Positions 55,675-64,000 of a DNA stretch of 64,000 bases are shown in pieces (the stretch's first letter is position 1; the number at the start of each line of letters is the position of its first letter). A model generated the notes under the pieces. It was not told the DNA's origin, did not search any database, and saw only the letters and a program-made list of their open reading frames with translations. The DNA comes from Candidatus Villigracilis proximus (GTDB taxonomy: Bacteria; Chloroflexota; Anaerolineae; Anaerolineales; Villigracilaceae): positions 8,617 to 72,616 of the forward strand of contig JADKBB010000065.1 of the NCBI GenBank assembly GCA_016715195.1. The letters run 5' to 3'. Both the position numbers and the translations under genes were made by a program.

Positions 55675-56932
55675 TGCAAACAAATAAAAATCACTGGCCT
55701 TCGATCCTGATCCTGCTGACTCTGGCCGTTAGCGCACTTGGCTTAATGTTGATTATCCTGGCGCTTGGTGCATCCTCCCTGATCAACCTTTTTTCAAATG
55801 AAGGCGATCCTGCCGGTGAAATGATCGGCGCCGTTGCCTTCGGATTTGAACTGCTTATTTTGTTTTTATGTCTGTGGATGGTTTTTCAAAAAACAAGAGG
55901 AAGTGAACAGGCTGACCAGCCGTTTAAATTTCCATATTCAGAATGGCAAATTTTTGCAGCACTCGGAATGGTTATCTTCGCTGCCGTGATCGGAGGCGTA
56001 ATCGCCTTTACAGAAATCAAATGGCTGACATGGATATTCCTGCCGCTGCTGACTTTGTTCGTGATCGTACCGCCCATCTGGCTATTGTTTGGCATTGGCA
56101 CGAAAGGCATCGAGCTTGGTCCACGCTGGCGGATATTCAGCGCGCTGGGCTTGGGCATGACCGTCGGCCCGGTGATTATGATCGTACTGGAGATGATTAT
56201 TTTATTGGGCGCCATTATTATTGGCTCAGTCATAATCGCCATACAACAACCTGAACTCTTTCAAGAAATTGCGGCGCTGGGCAAGATCATTCAGCAGGAA
56301 ACCAATCAGGACGCAGTTCTTAAATTAATCGCGCCCTACATCACAAATCCGCTTGTGATCGCGTCACTGGTCGGGTATATCTCCGTGCTGGTGCCATTGG
56401 TCGAGGAGTTATTGAAGCCGCTGGCCGTGTGGATCTTTGCCTTAAAAATAGAAACACCCGCGCAGGGATTTGCAATGGGAATGTTAAGCGGCGCGGCATT
56501 CGCGCTGATCGAAAGCCTGAACGCCAGCGGGAACGGAAGCACAACCTGGCCGATCATTGTCAGCATCCGTGCAGGGACGAGTCTGCTGCACATGACAACT
56601 TCGGGACTGGTCGGCTGGGGCATCGTCTCAGCCTTTCGCGAAAAAGATATTGCGCATGGGCGCTGCATATTCTGCGCGGTACGCTTCACGGCATCTGGAA
56701 TGCCTGCGCCATCGGCACCGGTATCTCTTCCATTGGAGAGCTCGTCGACAAACCTGAATGGGCCTTCAACATCATCCCGGCTGCTTTGTGCGGTATGTCT
56801 GTTTTGGGCATCGGAATGCTGGTCGTATTGATCGCATCGAATCGAAAATTAAGAAGCGCGCCTGTCCCTTTGCCTGCATCTTTATCAACTCCGCCGGCCA
56901 TCATCCATGAGAACGAAGAGGAAGTAAAATAA
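55674..56932 (+). CDS. PrsW-family intramembrane protease, with one frameshift
   Basis: About 419 residues with at least eight hydrophobic segments. PrsW motifs are visible: PLVEELLKPLAVWI, GAAFALIESLNASG, LLHMTTSGLVGWG and, in the next frame, LRGTLHGIWNACAIGTG. The Glu pair and His residues form the putative zinc site. The frame breaks near 56660 at GCGCATGGGCGCTGC. PrsW cleaves anti-sigma factors in Bacillus. The start overlaps the stop of the preceding gene. Confidence 0.85.
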
Positions 56933-56936
56933 TCGC

Positions 56937-57767
56937 ATGAATTATTCATCCACTGCACGCGCAGGTGATATCGCACAACTGGTCGGGCTGACTCACAAGC
57001 ATTTCATCTTTTCCTTAAAAGAAGGCGGCGACCTTCAAACGCATCGCGGCGTGCTTAAGCATGATGATTTGATCGGCACACCCTGGGGTTCACAGGTGTT
57101 TAGTCACATGGGCGCGCCGTTCTTTTTATTACAGCCATCCATCGCCGATATTCTGAATGACCTGCCGCGCACCACGCAAATTTTGTATCCAAAAGATATT
57201 GGCTATATTCTGATCACGATGGGCATCGCGCCCGGTCAGCGGGTGATCGAAGCCGGCACCGGCTCCGGCTCCATGACCATTGCCATGGCTACCGCAATCG
57301 GCGCAGAGGGACGGATCATTTCATACGAACAAAAACAGGATACGCAGAATCTGGCGCGTAAAAATCTCGAACGGGTCGGGCTCGCTTCGCACGTAGACTT
57401 CAAACTGCGTGACATCAAAGAGGGATTCGACGAAACTGACGCAGACGCCTTCTTCCTTGATGTGCAAAACCCATTCGATTACATTCCGCAAGTCCGCGCC
57501 TCAATAAAGACCGGCGGATTCTTTGGCACCATTCTGCCCACTTTTAATCAAGTGGAAAAAACACTACATGCTTTGAAAAAAAATAATTTTGCATTTATAG
57601 AAGTCTGCGAGATCATCCTGCGCCACTATAAATCTGACCCGGCCCGCATCCGCCCGACCGACCGCATGGTTGCGCACACCGGATATTTAATGTTTGCCCG
57701 AAAGATCGAACCAAGCACAGACCCGCGCGGCAAAGAGTTGACAAACGAAGTCAGCGGCGACGGTTAA
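56937..57767 (+). CDS. trmI: tRNA (adenine-58-N1)-methyltransferase TrmI
   Basis: A 276-residue class I SAM methyltransferase. The N-terminal beta domain (FIFSLKEGGDLQTHRGVLKH) is typical of TrmI. The SAM site is VIEAGTGSGSMTIAMA near residue 105, with EQKQDTQNLARKNLE after it, and DAFFLDVQNPFDYI near 180 is the catalytic region. It methylates A58 in the T-loop of tRNA. Confidence 0.93.
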   Translation: MNYSSTARAGDIAQLVGLTHKHFIFSLKEGGDLQTHRGVLKHDDLIGTPWGSQVFSHMGAPFFLLQPSIADILNDLPRTTQILYPKDIGYILITMGIAPGQRVIEAGTGSGSMTIAMATAIGAEGRIISYEQKQDTQNLARKNLERVGLASHVDFKLRDIKEGFDETDADAFFLDVQNPFDYIPQVRASIKTGGFFGTILPTFNQVEKTLHALKKNNFAFIEVCEIILRHYKSDPARIRPTDRMVAHTGYLMFARKIEPSTDPRGKELTNEVSGDG

Positions 57768-57818
57768 TTTTTTATGGAGTCCATCAGCAAGCTGATAGAC
57801 TCCATGGGAGAATCAATT

Positions 57819-58358
57819 ATGTTCCGACGCAGAATCCAAAGAGCAATACGACGCATGGGAACCCCCGCAATACCGCCCCAATTACTGCGGGCCAATCAAT
57901 GGATGGCGAATGGGGAATATGAAAACGCGGCATCAGCATACAAAGAACTTGCCCGGCGCGCCGAAGAACTTTTTCCGCAACGCGCGCCGTTCCTATATAT
58001 TGAAGCAGGCCGGGCCGCCATCTTAAGCGGACAAACCAAACCCGGAGTTGCCGATCTGCGGCGCGGACTCACCCTCTTCGCTTCACAAGGCCGAAACCAT
58101 CGTATGCAGGCAATCGGTCAACGGGTGATCGATGAATTGAAAACGCATTCCTTAAATTCTGAAGCGGAGGAAATCTCGCTTTTGATACATGGAAATTTAC
58201 CGCAAGAGATTCAAACCAAACAACCTGTGGCCGGTCAGCGCCCGATTCTGCCCACGCATTGCCCATCATGCGGCGCGGTAGTGAAAGCAGACGATGTTGA
58301 ATGGCTGGATGAAGTCACCGCCGAATGTGATTATTGCGGAAGTCCCATCCGAAGTTAA
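57819..58358 (+). CDS. Helical-repeat protein with C-terminal zinc ribbon
   Basis: About 179 residues from the ATG at 57819 (a start at 57774 is possible). It begins with a basic segment FRRRIQRAIRRMG, then TPR-like helices (ANQWMANGEYENAASAYKEL, GRAAILSGQTKPGVADLR), and ends with a zinc ribbon of the pattern HCPSCG ... CDYCG. Function unknown. It lies between trmI and the Nudix gene. Confidence 0.75.
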   Translation: MFRRRIQRAIRRMGTPAIPPQLLRANQWMANGEYENAASAYKELARRAEELFPQRAPFLYIEAGRAAILSGQTKPGVADLRRGLTLFASQGRNHRMQAIGQRVIDELKTHSLNSEAEEISLLIHGNLPQEIQTKQPVAGQRPILPTHCPSCGAVVKADDVEWLDEVTAECDYCGSPIRS

Positions 58359-58377
58359 AGACCTTCTTTACACGCCG

Positions 58378-58977
58378 ATGAATCCATCAAAAGAATATAT
58401 TACGCAAAAATTATTGGAAAAAGAACAGAACGCCGCAGACTCTGACGGCTACGCGGAAATTCCTGTCAAACCGGGTACTCCTCTGAGATGCGCAGCGGTG
58501 CTTGTTCCGTTGACATATTTTCAAGGCGAATGGAATCTACTTTTCACGCGCCGCACAGATAAGGTGGAATCGCACAAGGGACAAGTCTCCTTTCCGGGCG
58601 GCGCATGTGACGAAGGCGAGACCACACCCGAACAAACTGCCCTGCGTGAAGCCGAGGAAGAAATCGGCATACTGCCCGGAGACGTTCATGTCCTCGGTAG
58701 ACTCAGCCAATTGATAACCATCAGCAGTTTTCGGGTGAGTCCGATCGTGGGTGTCATCCCCTGGCCATATACTTTTAAAGTGGCAGGCATCGAAGTGGCG
58801 CGCGTGTTCACCATTCCGCTCCCCTGGCTGGCAAACAAAAATAATTACTGGGAATTTTCCCTGCGCGAATCCGAACGTTCCCTGATCGCATATCATCCTT
58901 ATGACGGCGAATTGCTGTGGGGCGCCACAGCAAGGATGACCGTGAATTTTTTGAAAACTCTTGATCTCTTAAAATAA
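58378..58977 (+). CDS. Nudix hydrolase, CoA pyrophosphatase-like
   Basis: About 199 residues from the ATG at 58378. The Nudix box is GGACDEGETTPEQTALREAEEEIGI, seen near residue 80, and the preceding KGQVSFPGG is the pattern of the coenzyme A-cleaving NUDT7/NudL subgroup. It hydrolyses a nucleoside diphosphate-linked substrate, likely CoA or its oxidised forms. Confidence 0.88.
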   Translation: MNPSKEYITQKLLEKEQNAADSDGYAEIPVKPGTPLRCAAVLVPLTYFQGEWNLLFTRRTDKVESHKGQVSFPGGACDEGETTPEQTALREAEEEIGILPGDVHVLGRLSQLITISSFRVSPIVGVIPWPYTFKVAGIEVARVFTIPLPWLANKNNYWEFSLRESERSLIAYHPYDGELLWGATARMTVNFLKTLDLLK

Positions 58978-59010
58978 AAAACCCGCCATCGAAATGATGA
59001 CGGGTTTTTG
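58976..59010. terminator. Bidirectional rho-independent terminator
   Basis: A-run plus CCCG and CATC at 58976-58990 pair with GATG and CGGG plus a T-run at 58996-59010. It serves both the Nudix gene and the convergent L25 gene. Confidence 0.85.
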
Positions 59011-59023
59011 AATTGCAAAAAAT

Positions 59024-59680
59024 TTACTTCTTGGCGGGAGCGCCTTCTTCTTCCTTCTTACCACGTTCCACGCTGATCGCGGGAGCGGCAGCTTCAGCGC
59101 CGGGCAGGGCAGCATCAGCAGCTTCTTCCTTGACGGCTGTGGCAATGATCACGATATCATCAGAATCATTGAGGACTGTAATGTTTTCAGGAAGCGGGAT
59201 GTCGCTAATGCGAATGCTGTTACCAATTTCCTTAAGGGAGGAAATATCAACGATCACACGTTCGGGCAGGTTGGAGGGCAAACATTCCACTTCAACCGCA
59301 TCCATGCGATGCACAAGCACTGCGCTGTAATCTTTCACAGCAGATGAAACACCGGTGAAGGTCAAGCGGACCTTGGTGCGAATCATCTCAGTCAGATCCA
59401 ATGCGAGAAAATCAATATGCGTGATGTTTCCCTTAATATAATTGCGCTGCTTTTCGCGCACAAGAGCCGCATACTCCTGGCCTTCCACATCAATCGTCAC
59501 CAGTGTGGATGAGGTGACTTTGGCGATCACAAGTTCGGTGCTATGCGCATTCAACGAAATCGCAACAGGTTCCACATGGCGGCCATAGATCACTGCGGGC
59601 AATTCACCCGCACGGCGCAAGGCTTTCACCTGCTTGCCAGTTACATCACGTTTGGTGGCTTTTAAAACAATCTTTTCCAT
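59024..59680 (-). CDS. rplY: Ribosomal protein L25 (CTC/TL5 type)
   Basis: A 218-residue protein from the ATG at 59680 (ribosome site AAGGAG); an earlier ATG at 59704 is less likely. The N-terminal L25 domain (VTGKQVKALRRAGELPAVIYG) binds 5S rRNA, and the second domain (VKDYSAVLVHRMDAVEVECLPSNLPE) is that of the general stress protein CTC. The C-terminal tail is rich in Ala, Glu and Lys. Confidence 0.93.
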   Translation of the reverse strand: MEKIVLKATKRDVTGKQVKALRRAGELPAVIYGRHVEPVAISLNAHSTELVIAKVTSSTLVTIDVEGQEYAALVREKQRNYIKGNITHIDFLALDLTEMIRTKVRLTFTGVSSAVKDYSAVLVHRMDAVEVECLPSNLPERVIVDISSLKEIGNSIRISDIPLPENITVLNDSDDIVIIATAVKEEAADAALPGAEAAAPAISVERGKKEEEGAPAKK

Positions 59681-59793
59681 CGTTACTCCTTGGGCGCCTC
59701 TCACAAGAAGCGGATTAATAAAATCCGCGCTCCTGTTACCTTCACCCTATAAAATGATATTCTGAAAAGCGACCGCGTCGCTGAACATTTAAT

Positions 59794-60315
59794 TTATTTT
59801 CGGCCAAACAAAGCCCGGCCCAACAGCAACATCGTGCCTGCAAACAAGCCGCCAACCAATCCGGCGATCAATGCGCCGCGTGTATCGATCACGGTGGTCA
59901 CATTGCCTTCCACTTTGCGGGACAAAAGGATGATCGACTCAATCCTCTCAGCACGGACTTCGCGACTCGCAACGATGCCCGCATACGCATTCCCAAACTC
60001 GACGCTTCCTGCGACGACCACGCCTGCGCTGCCATTCATTGAGATTTTCTCAGCCCGAACCGCTCCGACTGCGCTTTGCTGCATGGTCACCTCACCAGCC
60101 TGCACCACCCCAAACGCAGACTGACGGGAGTTTACATTCGCTGCATGAGTTTGCAAAGACGCGCTCTGACTCAACTCCACATCTTCAGCATTAATAACCT
60201 GTGCCGAACTTTGATGCATCCGCACCAACTCAGCGTTGACCAATTCCACATCTACATGTGCAAGATTAGCAACTTGTGATTGTTCAGATTCAGAGATCTT
60301 TGTGTTTTCAGTCAT
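59794..60315 (-). CDS. Repeat protein with C-terminal membrane helix
   Basis: A 173-residue protein from the ATG at 60315. About seven repeats of 18 or so residues, with the core QSA-x3-V-x-A-E-x-V (e.g. RQSAFGVVQAGEVTMQQSA), suggest a beta-solenoid. A hydrophobic segment near residues 148-168 (GALIAGLVGGLFAGTMLLLG) and a basic tail anchor it. The family is not recognised; bactofilin-like folding is one possibility. The upstream region up to 60492 is not counted as coding. Confidence 0.7.
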   Translation of the reverse strand: MTENTKISESEQSQVANLAHVDVELVNAELVRMHQSSAQVINAEDVELSQSASLQTHAANVNSRQSAFGVVQAGEVTMQQSAVGAVRAEKISMNGSAGVVVAGSVEFGNAYAGIVASREVRAERIESIILLSRKVEGNVTTVIDTRGALIAGLVGGLFAGTMLLLGRALFGRK

Positions 60316-60417
60316 TTCAGCCTCAAGGCAGAAAATACGCCCCCTTCTCGGAGGCGCAATGTGGACAACGGCTTGGATTTTATACGGGTGAGAGGGTTTC
60401 GTCAAGGAAAAACCATT

Positions 60418-60606
60418 TACATCCTGAGCGTCCTTCGGCTGCGTTCCTCGAAGAGCACTCGCCACTCCGCTCAGAAGCTGTTTAAATTTCACGAGTCAAG
60501 CCTAACTAAGTTTTCCTTTGAGTCTCCGCTGTCCTTTGATTGTTGGCGTGCGGCGCAAGTGTTGCAGTCAAAAAAATAGACTTGTTAAACAGTCTCTCAG
60601 GATGTA
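60418..60606. repeat. 190-bp segment bounded by 11-bp inverted repeats
   Basis: TACATCCTGAG at 60418-60428 is repeated in reverse at 60596-60606, and CTGTTTAA at 60478-60485 in reverse at 60585-60592. The segment has no gene and could be a small non-autonomous mobile element remnant or a long hairpin. This covers most of the empty space between the repeat protein and the PaiB-like gene. Confidence 0.4.
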
Positions 60607-60610
60607 GAAA

Positions 60611-61225
60611 TTAGGAAGCGGAACGCTTCTCTTTCATCGCCTGCGCCACGCCAGCGGACTGTTCATCTCCGCGCCCATCCAACTCGCGGACAATGTTCTC
60701 GTGGTCGTTGTCATTGCGATTCTGGCTAAGTTTATAGCCTGCGTCAATGCGGGTCACATCCACAGCAAAACCGATCACGCCGTTCATTTCCTTTTGCACA
60801 AAATCCTGCGGCAGGGATTCAAGGCTATAGGCAGCGGGGTCTTCATGATTTTTTACAAGGCGGCTGAGCAGGGCATATAACTCATCCCCTTCCACCATGC
60901 GCACCTTTCCATAGACATGCACCATCATGTAATTCCAGGTTGGCACGTTGACATGGTCATACCAGCGCGGAGAGATATACGTATGCGCGCCCTGAAAGAT
61001 CAGCAAGACTTCGGCTCCGCCAAAACTCTTCCACTGCGGGTTGGCCCGTGACATGTGACTCAGAATGGTCAATCCGCCGCCTTCGGCTTCGATCACCTCC
61101 ACCGGCAAATGCGTGGCAATCGGCTTTTCACCGTCATAGCTGACCAGTGCGGGGAAATTATTCTGCTTGAGAAACTCAAGGATCTTTTCACGATCTTCTT
61201 CACGATAAAGTTTGGGAATGTGCAT
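60611..61225 (-). CDS. PaiB-like FMN-binding protein
   Basis: A 204-residue protein from the ATG at 61225. It has the PaiB-family layout: MHIPKLYREEDREKILEFL at the start, ALVSYDGEKPIATHLPVE near 28, ISPRWYDHVNVPTWNYMMVHVYG near 105. The fold binds FMN. In Bacillus, PaiB is linked to protease and sporulation gene control; most members are uncharacterised. Confidence 0.85.
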   Translation of the reverse strand: MHIPKLYREEDREKILEFLKQNNFPALVSYDGEKPIATHLPVEVIEAEGGGLTILSHMSRANPQWKSFGGAEVLLIFQGAHTYISPRWYDHVNVPTWNYMMVHVYGKVRMVEGDELYALLSRLVKNHEDPAAYSLESLPQDFVQKEMNGVIGFAVDVTRIDAGYKLSQNRNDNDHENIVRELDGRGDEQSAGVAQAMKEKRSAS

Positions 61226-61368
61226 TGGGGAAAACCTCATAAATGAATTTTGGTTTCATAGTTCTTAGCAGGAAACCCTTTTTAAACCAAATCCAAAGGT
61301 CCAAAGGAAACACTTGAGTACTTTACGCCTCAGGTGCTAAAGATCACCTGCTCCATGCAGGGAAATTA

Positions 61369-61384
61369 ATGGGGAATTCCCCAT
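61369..61384. promoter_or_regulatory. Perfect 16-bp palindrome upstream of hsdR
   Basis: ATGGGGAATTCCCCAT lies 43 bases before the hsdR start, with a nearby AGGTG/CACCT hairpin at 61332-61349. It could be an operator. Confidence 0.4.
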
Positions 61385-61427
61385 TTTATTCCTTCACTTT
61401 TTATATCATGTTACAGGGAAAACCCTC

Positions 61428-64000
61428 ATGAGTTTCAATGAAAACACCAGAGTAAAAATTCCGGCCATATTGCATCTGTGCAGGCTTGGATATGAGTATG
61501 TAACGCTTTCAAAATCGACACATGATGAAAGCACCAATATTTTCACAGGTATTTTTTCCGAAAGTATTCAGCGCATCAATCCCGATCTGGATGCGGGTGA
61601 TGTAAAGCGGTTGTTTCAAGATGTATCTTTGGCGCTGGAGAATGAGGATTTGGGGGAAGCTTTTTACAATATGTTGATCGCCGCTTCCGGCACGCGCCTG
61701 ATCGATTTCAAAAATTTCGATAACAACTCATTTCATGTGGTTACCGAATTGAACTACAAAAACGGCGATGACGAATTCAGGCCGGATATTACCCTGCTGA
61801 TTAACGGAATGCCGCTGGCCTTTGTGGAAGTAAAAAAGCCGAACAATCATCAGGGAATCCTTGATGAAAGAGACAGGATCAACGTCCGCTTTAAGAACAC
61901 GAAGTTTCGAAAGTTCATCAATATTTCGCAAATTTTGGTCTTCTCGAACAATATGGAATATGACACAGAGTCGATAGAGCCGATTCAAGGCGTGTTCTAT
62001 TCTTCAACCTCCTATTCCAGCGCGAACTTTAATTGTTTCAGAGAAGAGGACGAGTTTGATCTGTCTGTTTTGCTTAAGCCAGAGGATGATGCACTTGAGA
62101 ATTTTGTCCTCAAAGATAATAACCTTTCGGCCATTAAACATTCGCCTGAATTCATTACCAATAAAGAACCGAACAATCCCACCAATCGAGTATTGACTTC
62201 CCTCTTTAGCAGGGAACGCCTGGCGATGCTTTTGAAGTATGGCTTTGCCTATGTCAGAACGAAAGCGGACTTGAGAAACACATCATGCGCTACCCGCAAA
62301 TTTTTGCCACGCGCGCGATTGAACGCACTGGAAAGCGGAAAAAAGAAAGTTATCTGGCACACACAAGGCAAGGGCAAGACCGCGCTCGCACTTTACAACG
62401 TGCAATATCTAACGGATTACTTTCCAACGCAAAGGCATTGTGCCCAAATTTTATTTCATCGTCGACCGCATTGACTTGATGAATCAGGCCAAAGGCGAAT
62501 TCATCAGCCGTGGCCTGACGGTTAACACCATCAGCACCAAGGATGCGCTGGTCAATAATTTCAAGTCACAGCAGGCGATTCAAAACCTGAGCGGCAAGCC
62601 TGAGATTACGGTGGTTAATATTCAGAAGTTCAAGGAAGATAATGATGTGATCAAAGCCAATGATTACGACATCAACACCCAGCGCATTTATTTTCTGGAT
62701 GAAGTCCACCGCAGTTATGACCCGAACGGAAGTTTTCTCGCCAACCTGGTCAGTTCAGACAGGAACGCGATCATGATCGGTTTGACGGGCACGCCGTTGA
62801 TCGCAAGTGACAAACGCTCGCGTGATACATTTGGCGGTTACATCCACAAGTATTATTACAACGCCTCGATTGCAGATGGTTACACCTTGAAGTTGATCCG
62901 TGAAGGGATCGAAACGGTTATAAAATGCAATTGGAACAGGCGCTCAAAGAAGTTGAAATTCTCGAAAAGGAGCGTGGACAAGCGCACGATCTATGCTCAC
63001 AAAACTTTTGTGGAACCGATGCTTGATTATGTGGTGGAGGATTTCATCAGAAGCCGAACCCAATTTGACGATAACTCAATTGGCGGAATGGTGGTCTGTG
63101 ACAGCGCCGATCAGGCCAAGACCATGTTCAATATCTTCATCAATAAATATAACCCGGCTCAAAAAACGATTGAGGATATTTTCCTTATTCAATGATCCGT
63201 GAAGGCGGCTCCTGAATAGACACTACACAGACCGACAGGCAAAAACTGACCGCCTCTTGGAAAAAATTATATATCGCCCGCCTGGTGCGCGATCAGAACT
63301 TGTTGCAAATGCTGACGCGTGTTAACCGGCCTTATAAGAAATTCAGATACGGATTTGTCGTGGACTTTGCAGATATTCGCAAGGAATTTGACGCGACCAA
63401 TAAAGCCTATTTTGAAGAGTTGCAGGGTGAACTTGGCAATGAGATGGAACGCTATTCCAACATCTTAAAGTCAAAGGAAGAGATCGAAGCGGAATTTAGC
63501 GACATCAAGGAAAAGCTGTTTCACTATGATCTCAAGAACGCCGAGGTATTCTCACAGCAGATCAGCCAGATCGAAGACCGCAAACAAATGCTGGAGATCA
63601 AAAAGGCTTTGGAGAACGTGCGCAATCTCTACAACCTGGCGCGCTTGTACGGTCATTATGACCTGCTGGAGAAGATCGACTTTAAGAAATTCAGCAGTCT
63701 ATTGGATGAAGCCGCACGGCATCTTGACCTGTTGAATCTAAAAGACTCGATTGAGAACAATCTGGACAGCACCAATTTGCTGAATGTGGCTTTGGAAAAT
63801 GTGATGTTCATGTTCCACAAAATATCGGAAGATGAACTGGTGATCGCGGATCCAACTCAAAGACATGCTGCGCAAGACGCGCGAGGCGCTGGGCGGCAAC
63901 TTTGACCAGACCGACCCTGAGTTTGTGACGTGGTACGATGAGTTGAAGCGCCTGTTCGACAAGAAAAATCTGAGTGAAGTGACACAGGACGATATGCGCC
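61428..64000 (+). pseudogene. hsdR: Type I restriction enzyme subunit HsdR, broken and cut by the window end
   Basis: The nuclease domain is visible (FRPDITLLINGMPLAFVEVKKP shows the PD-ExK pattern near residue 120), followed by the helicase Walker A WHTQGKGKT and the DEVH box in YFLDEVHRSYDP. Frame breaks lie near 62265-62345, 62450, 62920, 62990, 63196-63285 and 63850. The two at 62920 and 62990 cancel: between them the alternative frame reads KMQLEQALKEVEILEKERGQ, as expected. Near 63196-63285 about 50 residues covering late helicase motifs are missing. The rest (LLQMLTRVNRPYKKFRYGFVVDFADI) runs on to the window end. No HsdM or HsdS is in view. Confidence 0.85.

Overview
The window looks like a chromosomal piece of an anaerobic or microaerophilic Chloroflexota bacterium, probably of the class Anaerolineae. 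This is an inference. It rests on the gene families present: thioredoxin-cyclophilin lipoproteins, lipoproteins with Thr/Pro-rich linkers and Ig or SH3 domains, a DUF2270 protein, the alpha-aminoadipate (LysX) type of lysine synthesis, a CTC-type ribosomal protein L25, and a DnaJ/CbpM pair beside a ClpB remnant. No rRNA is present to confirm it.

Region 1 (1-18.9 kb) is the most striking part. After the 3' end of a molybdopterin oxidoreductase and a DUF2270/DUF2179 membrane protein, fifteen genes in a row run leftwards from 18.1 to 3.9 kb, headed by a PocR-type regulator at 18.9 kb. Read in the direction of transcription they are: TusA, three DsrE-family proteins, a lipoate-binding GcvH-like protein, an Isp-type [NiFe] hydrogenase (small subunit, cytochrome b Isp1, HdrD/DsrK-like Isp2, large subunit), a TDT-family exporter, the hydrogenase protease, HypA, HypC, a second GcvH-like protein, a lipoate ligase, two radical SAM proteins resembling the LipS1/LipS2 split lipoyl synthase, and a second ligase-like protein with Arg at the usual catalytic Lys. 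The accessory parts match the sulfur-oxidising sHdr system (TusA, DsrE, LbpA, LipS1/S2, ligase), but the sHdr core is not in the window and a hydrogenase sits in its place. I infer a lipoate- and persulfide-based sulfur pathway coupled to hydrogen turnover.

Region 2 (19-34 kb) holds several small operons. The first is a redox group (XRE-cupin regulator, small membrane protein, AhpD-like, NifX-like, radical SAM and thioredoxin-VKOR proteins). The second is an unrecognised operon of membrane/SPFH (band 7) proteins ending in a S24/LexA-fold protein, with its own strong promoter and terminator. Then come a two-Ig solute-binding lipoprotein, dnaJ-cbpM with a decayed clpB tail, and a string of small membrane proteins and membrane metalloproteases.

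Region 3 (34-45 kb) is amino acid metabolism: gltB on the minus strand, divergent from a lysine operon (homocitrate synthase with a RAM domain, homoaconitase large and small subunits, homoisocitrate dehydrogenase, lysX). A sigma70-like promoter, a 40-codon leader ORF and a rho-independent terminator precede the first lysine gene and suggest attenuation. A tRNA-Pro(CGG) follows.

Region 4 (45-64 kb) is housekeeping and envelope: an M32 carboxypeptidase, an HlyD/MacB-type exporter with an SH3 lipoprotein, gltD, a putative HEXXH protease, a thioredoxin-cyclophilin lipoprotein, PrsW, TrmI, a Nudix hydrolase, L25, a repeat protein, a PaiB-like flavin protein, and a badly broken type I restriction subunit (HsdR) running off the right end. 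Nearly all single-base frameshifts in the window fall to the right of 37 kb, many in homopolymers, so part of the apparent gene decay there may be assembly error. Several intergenic spaces carry imperfect inverted repeats built of short near-tandem units.
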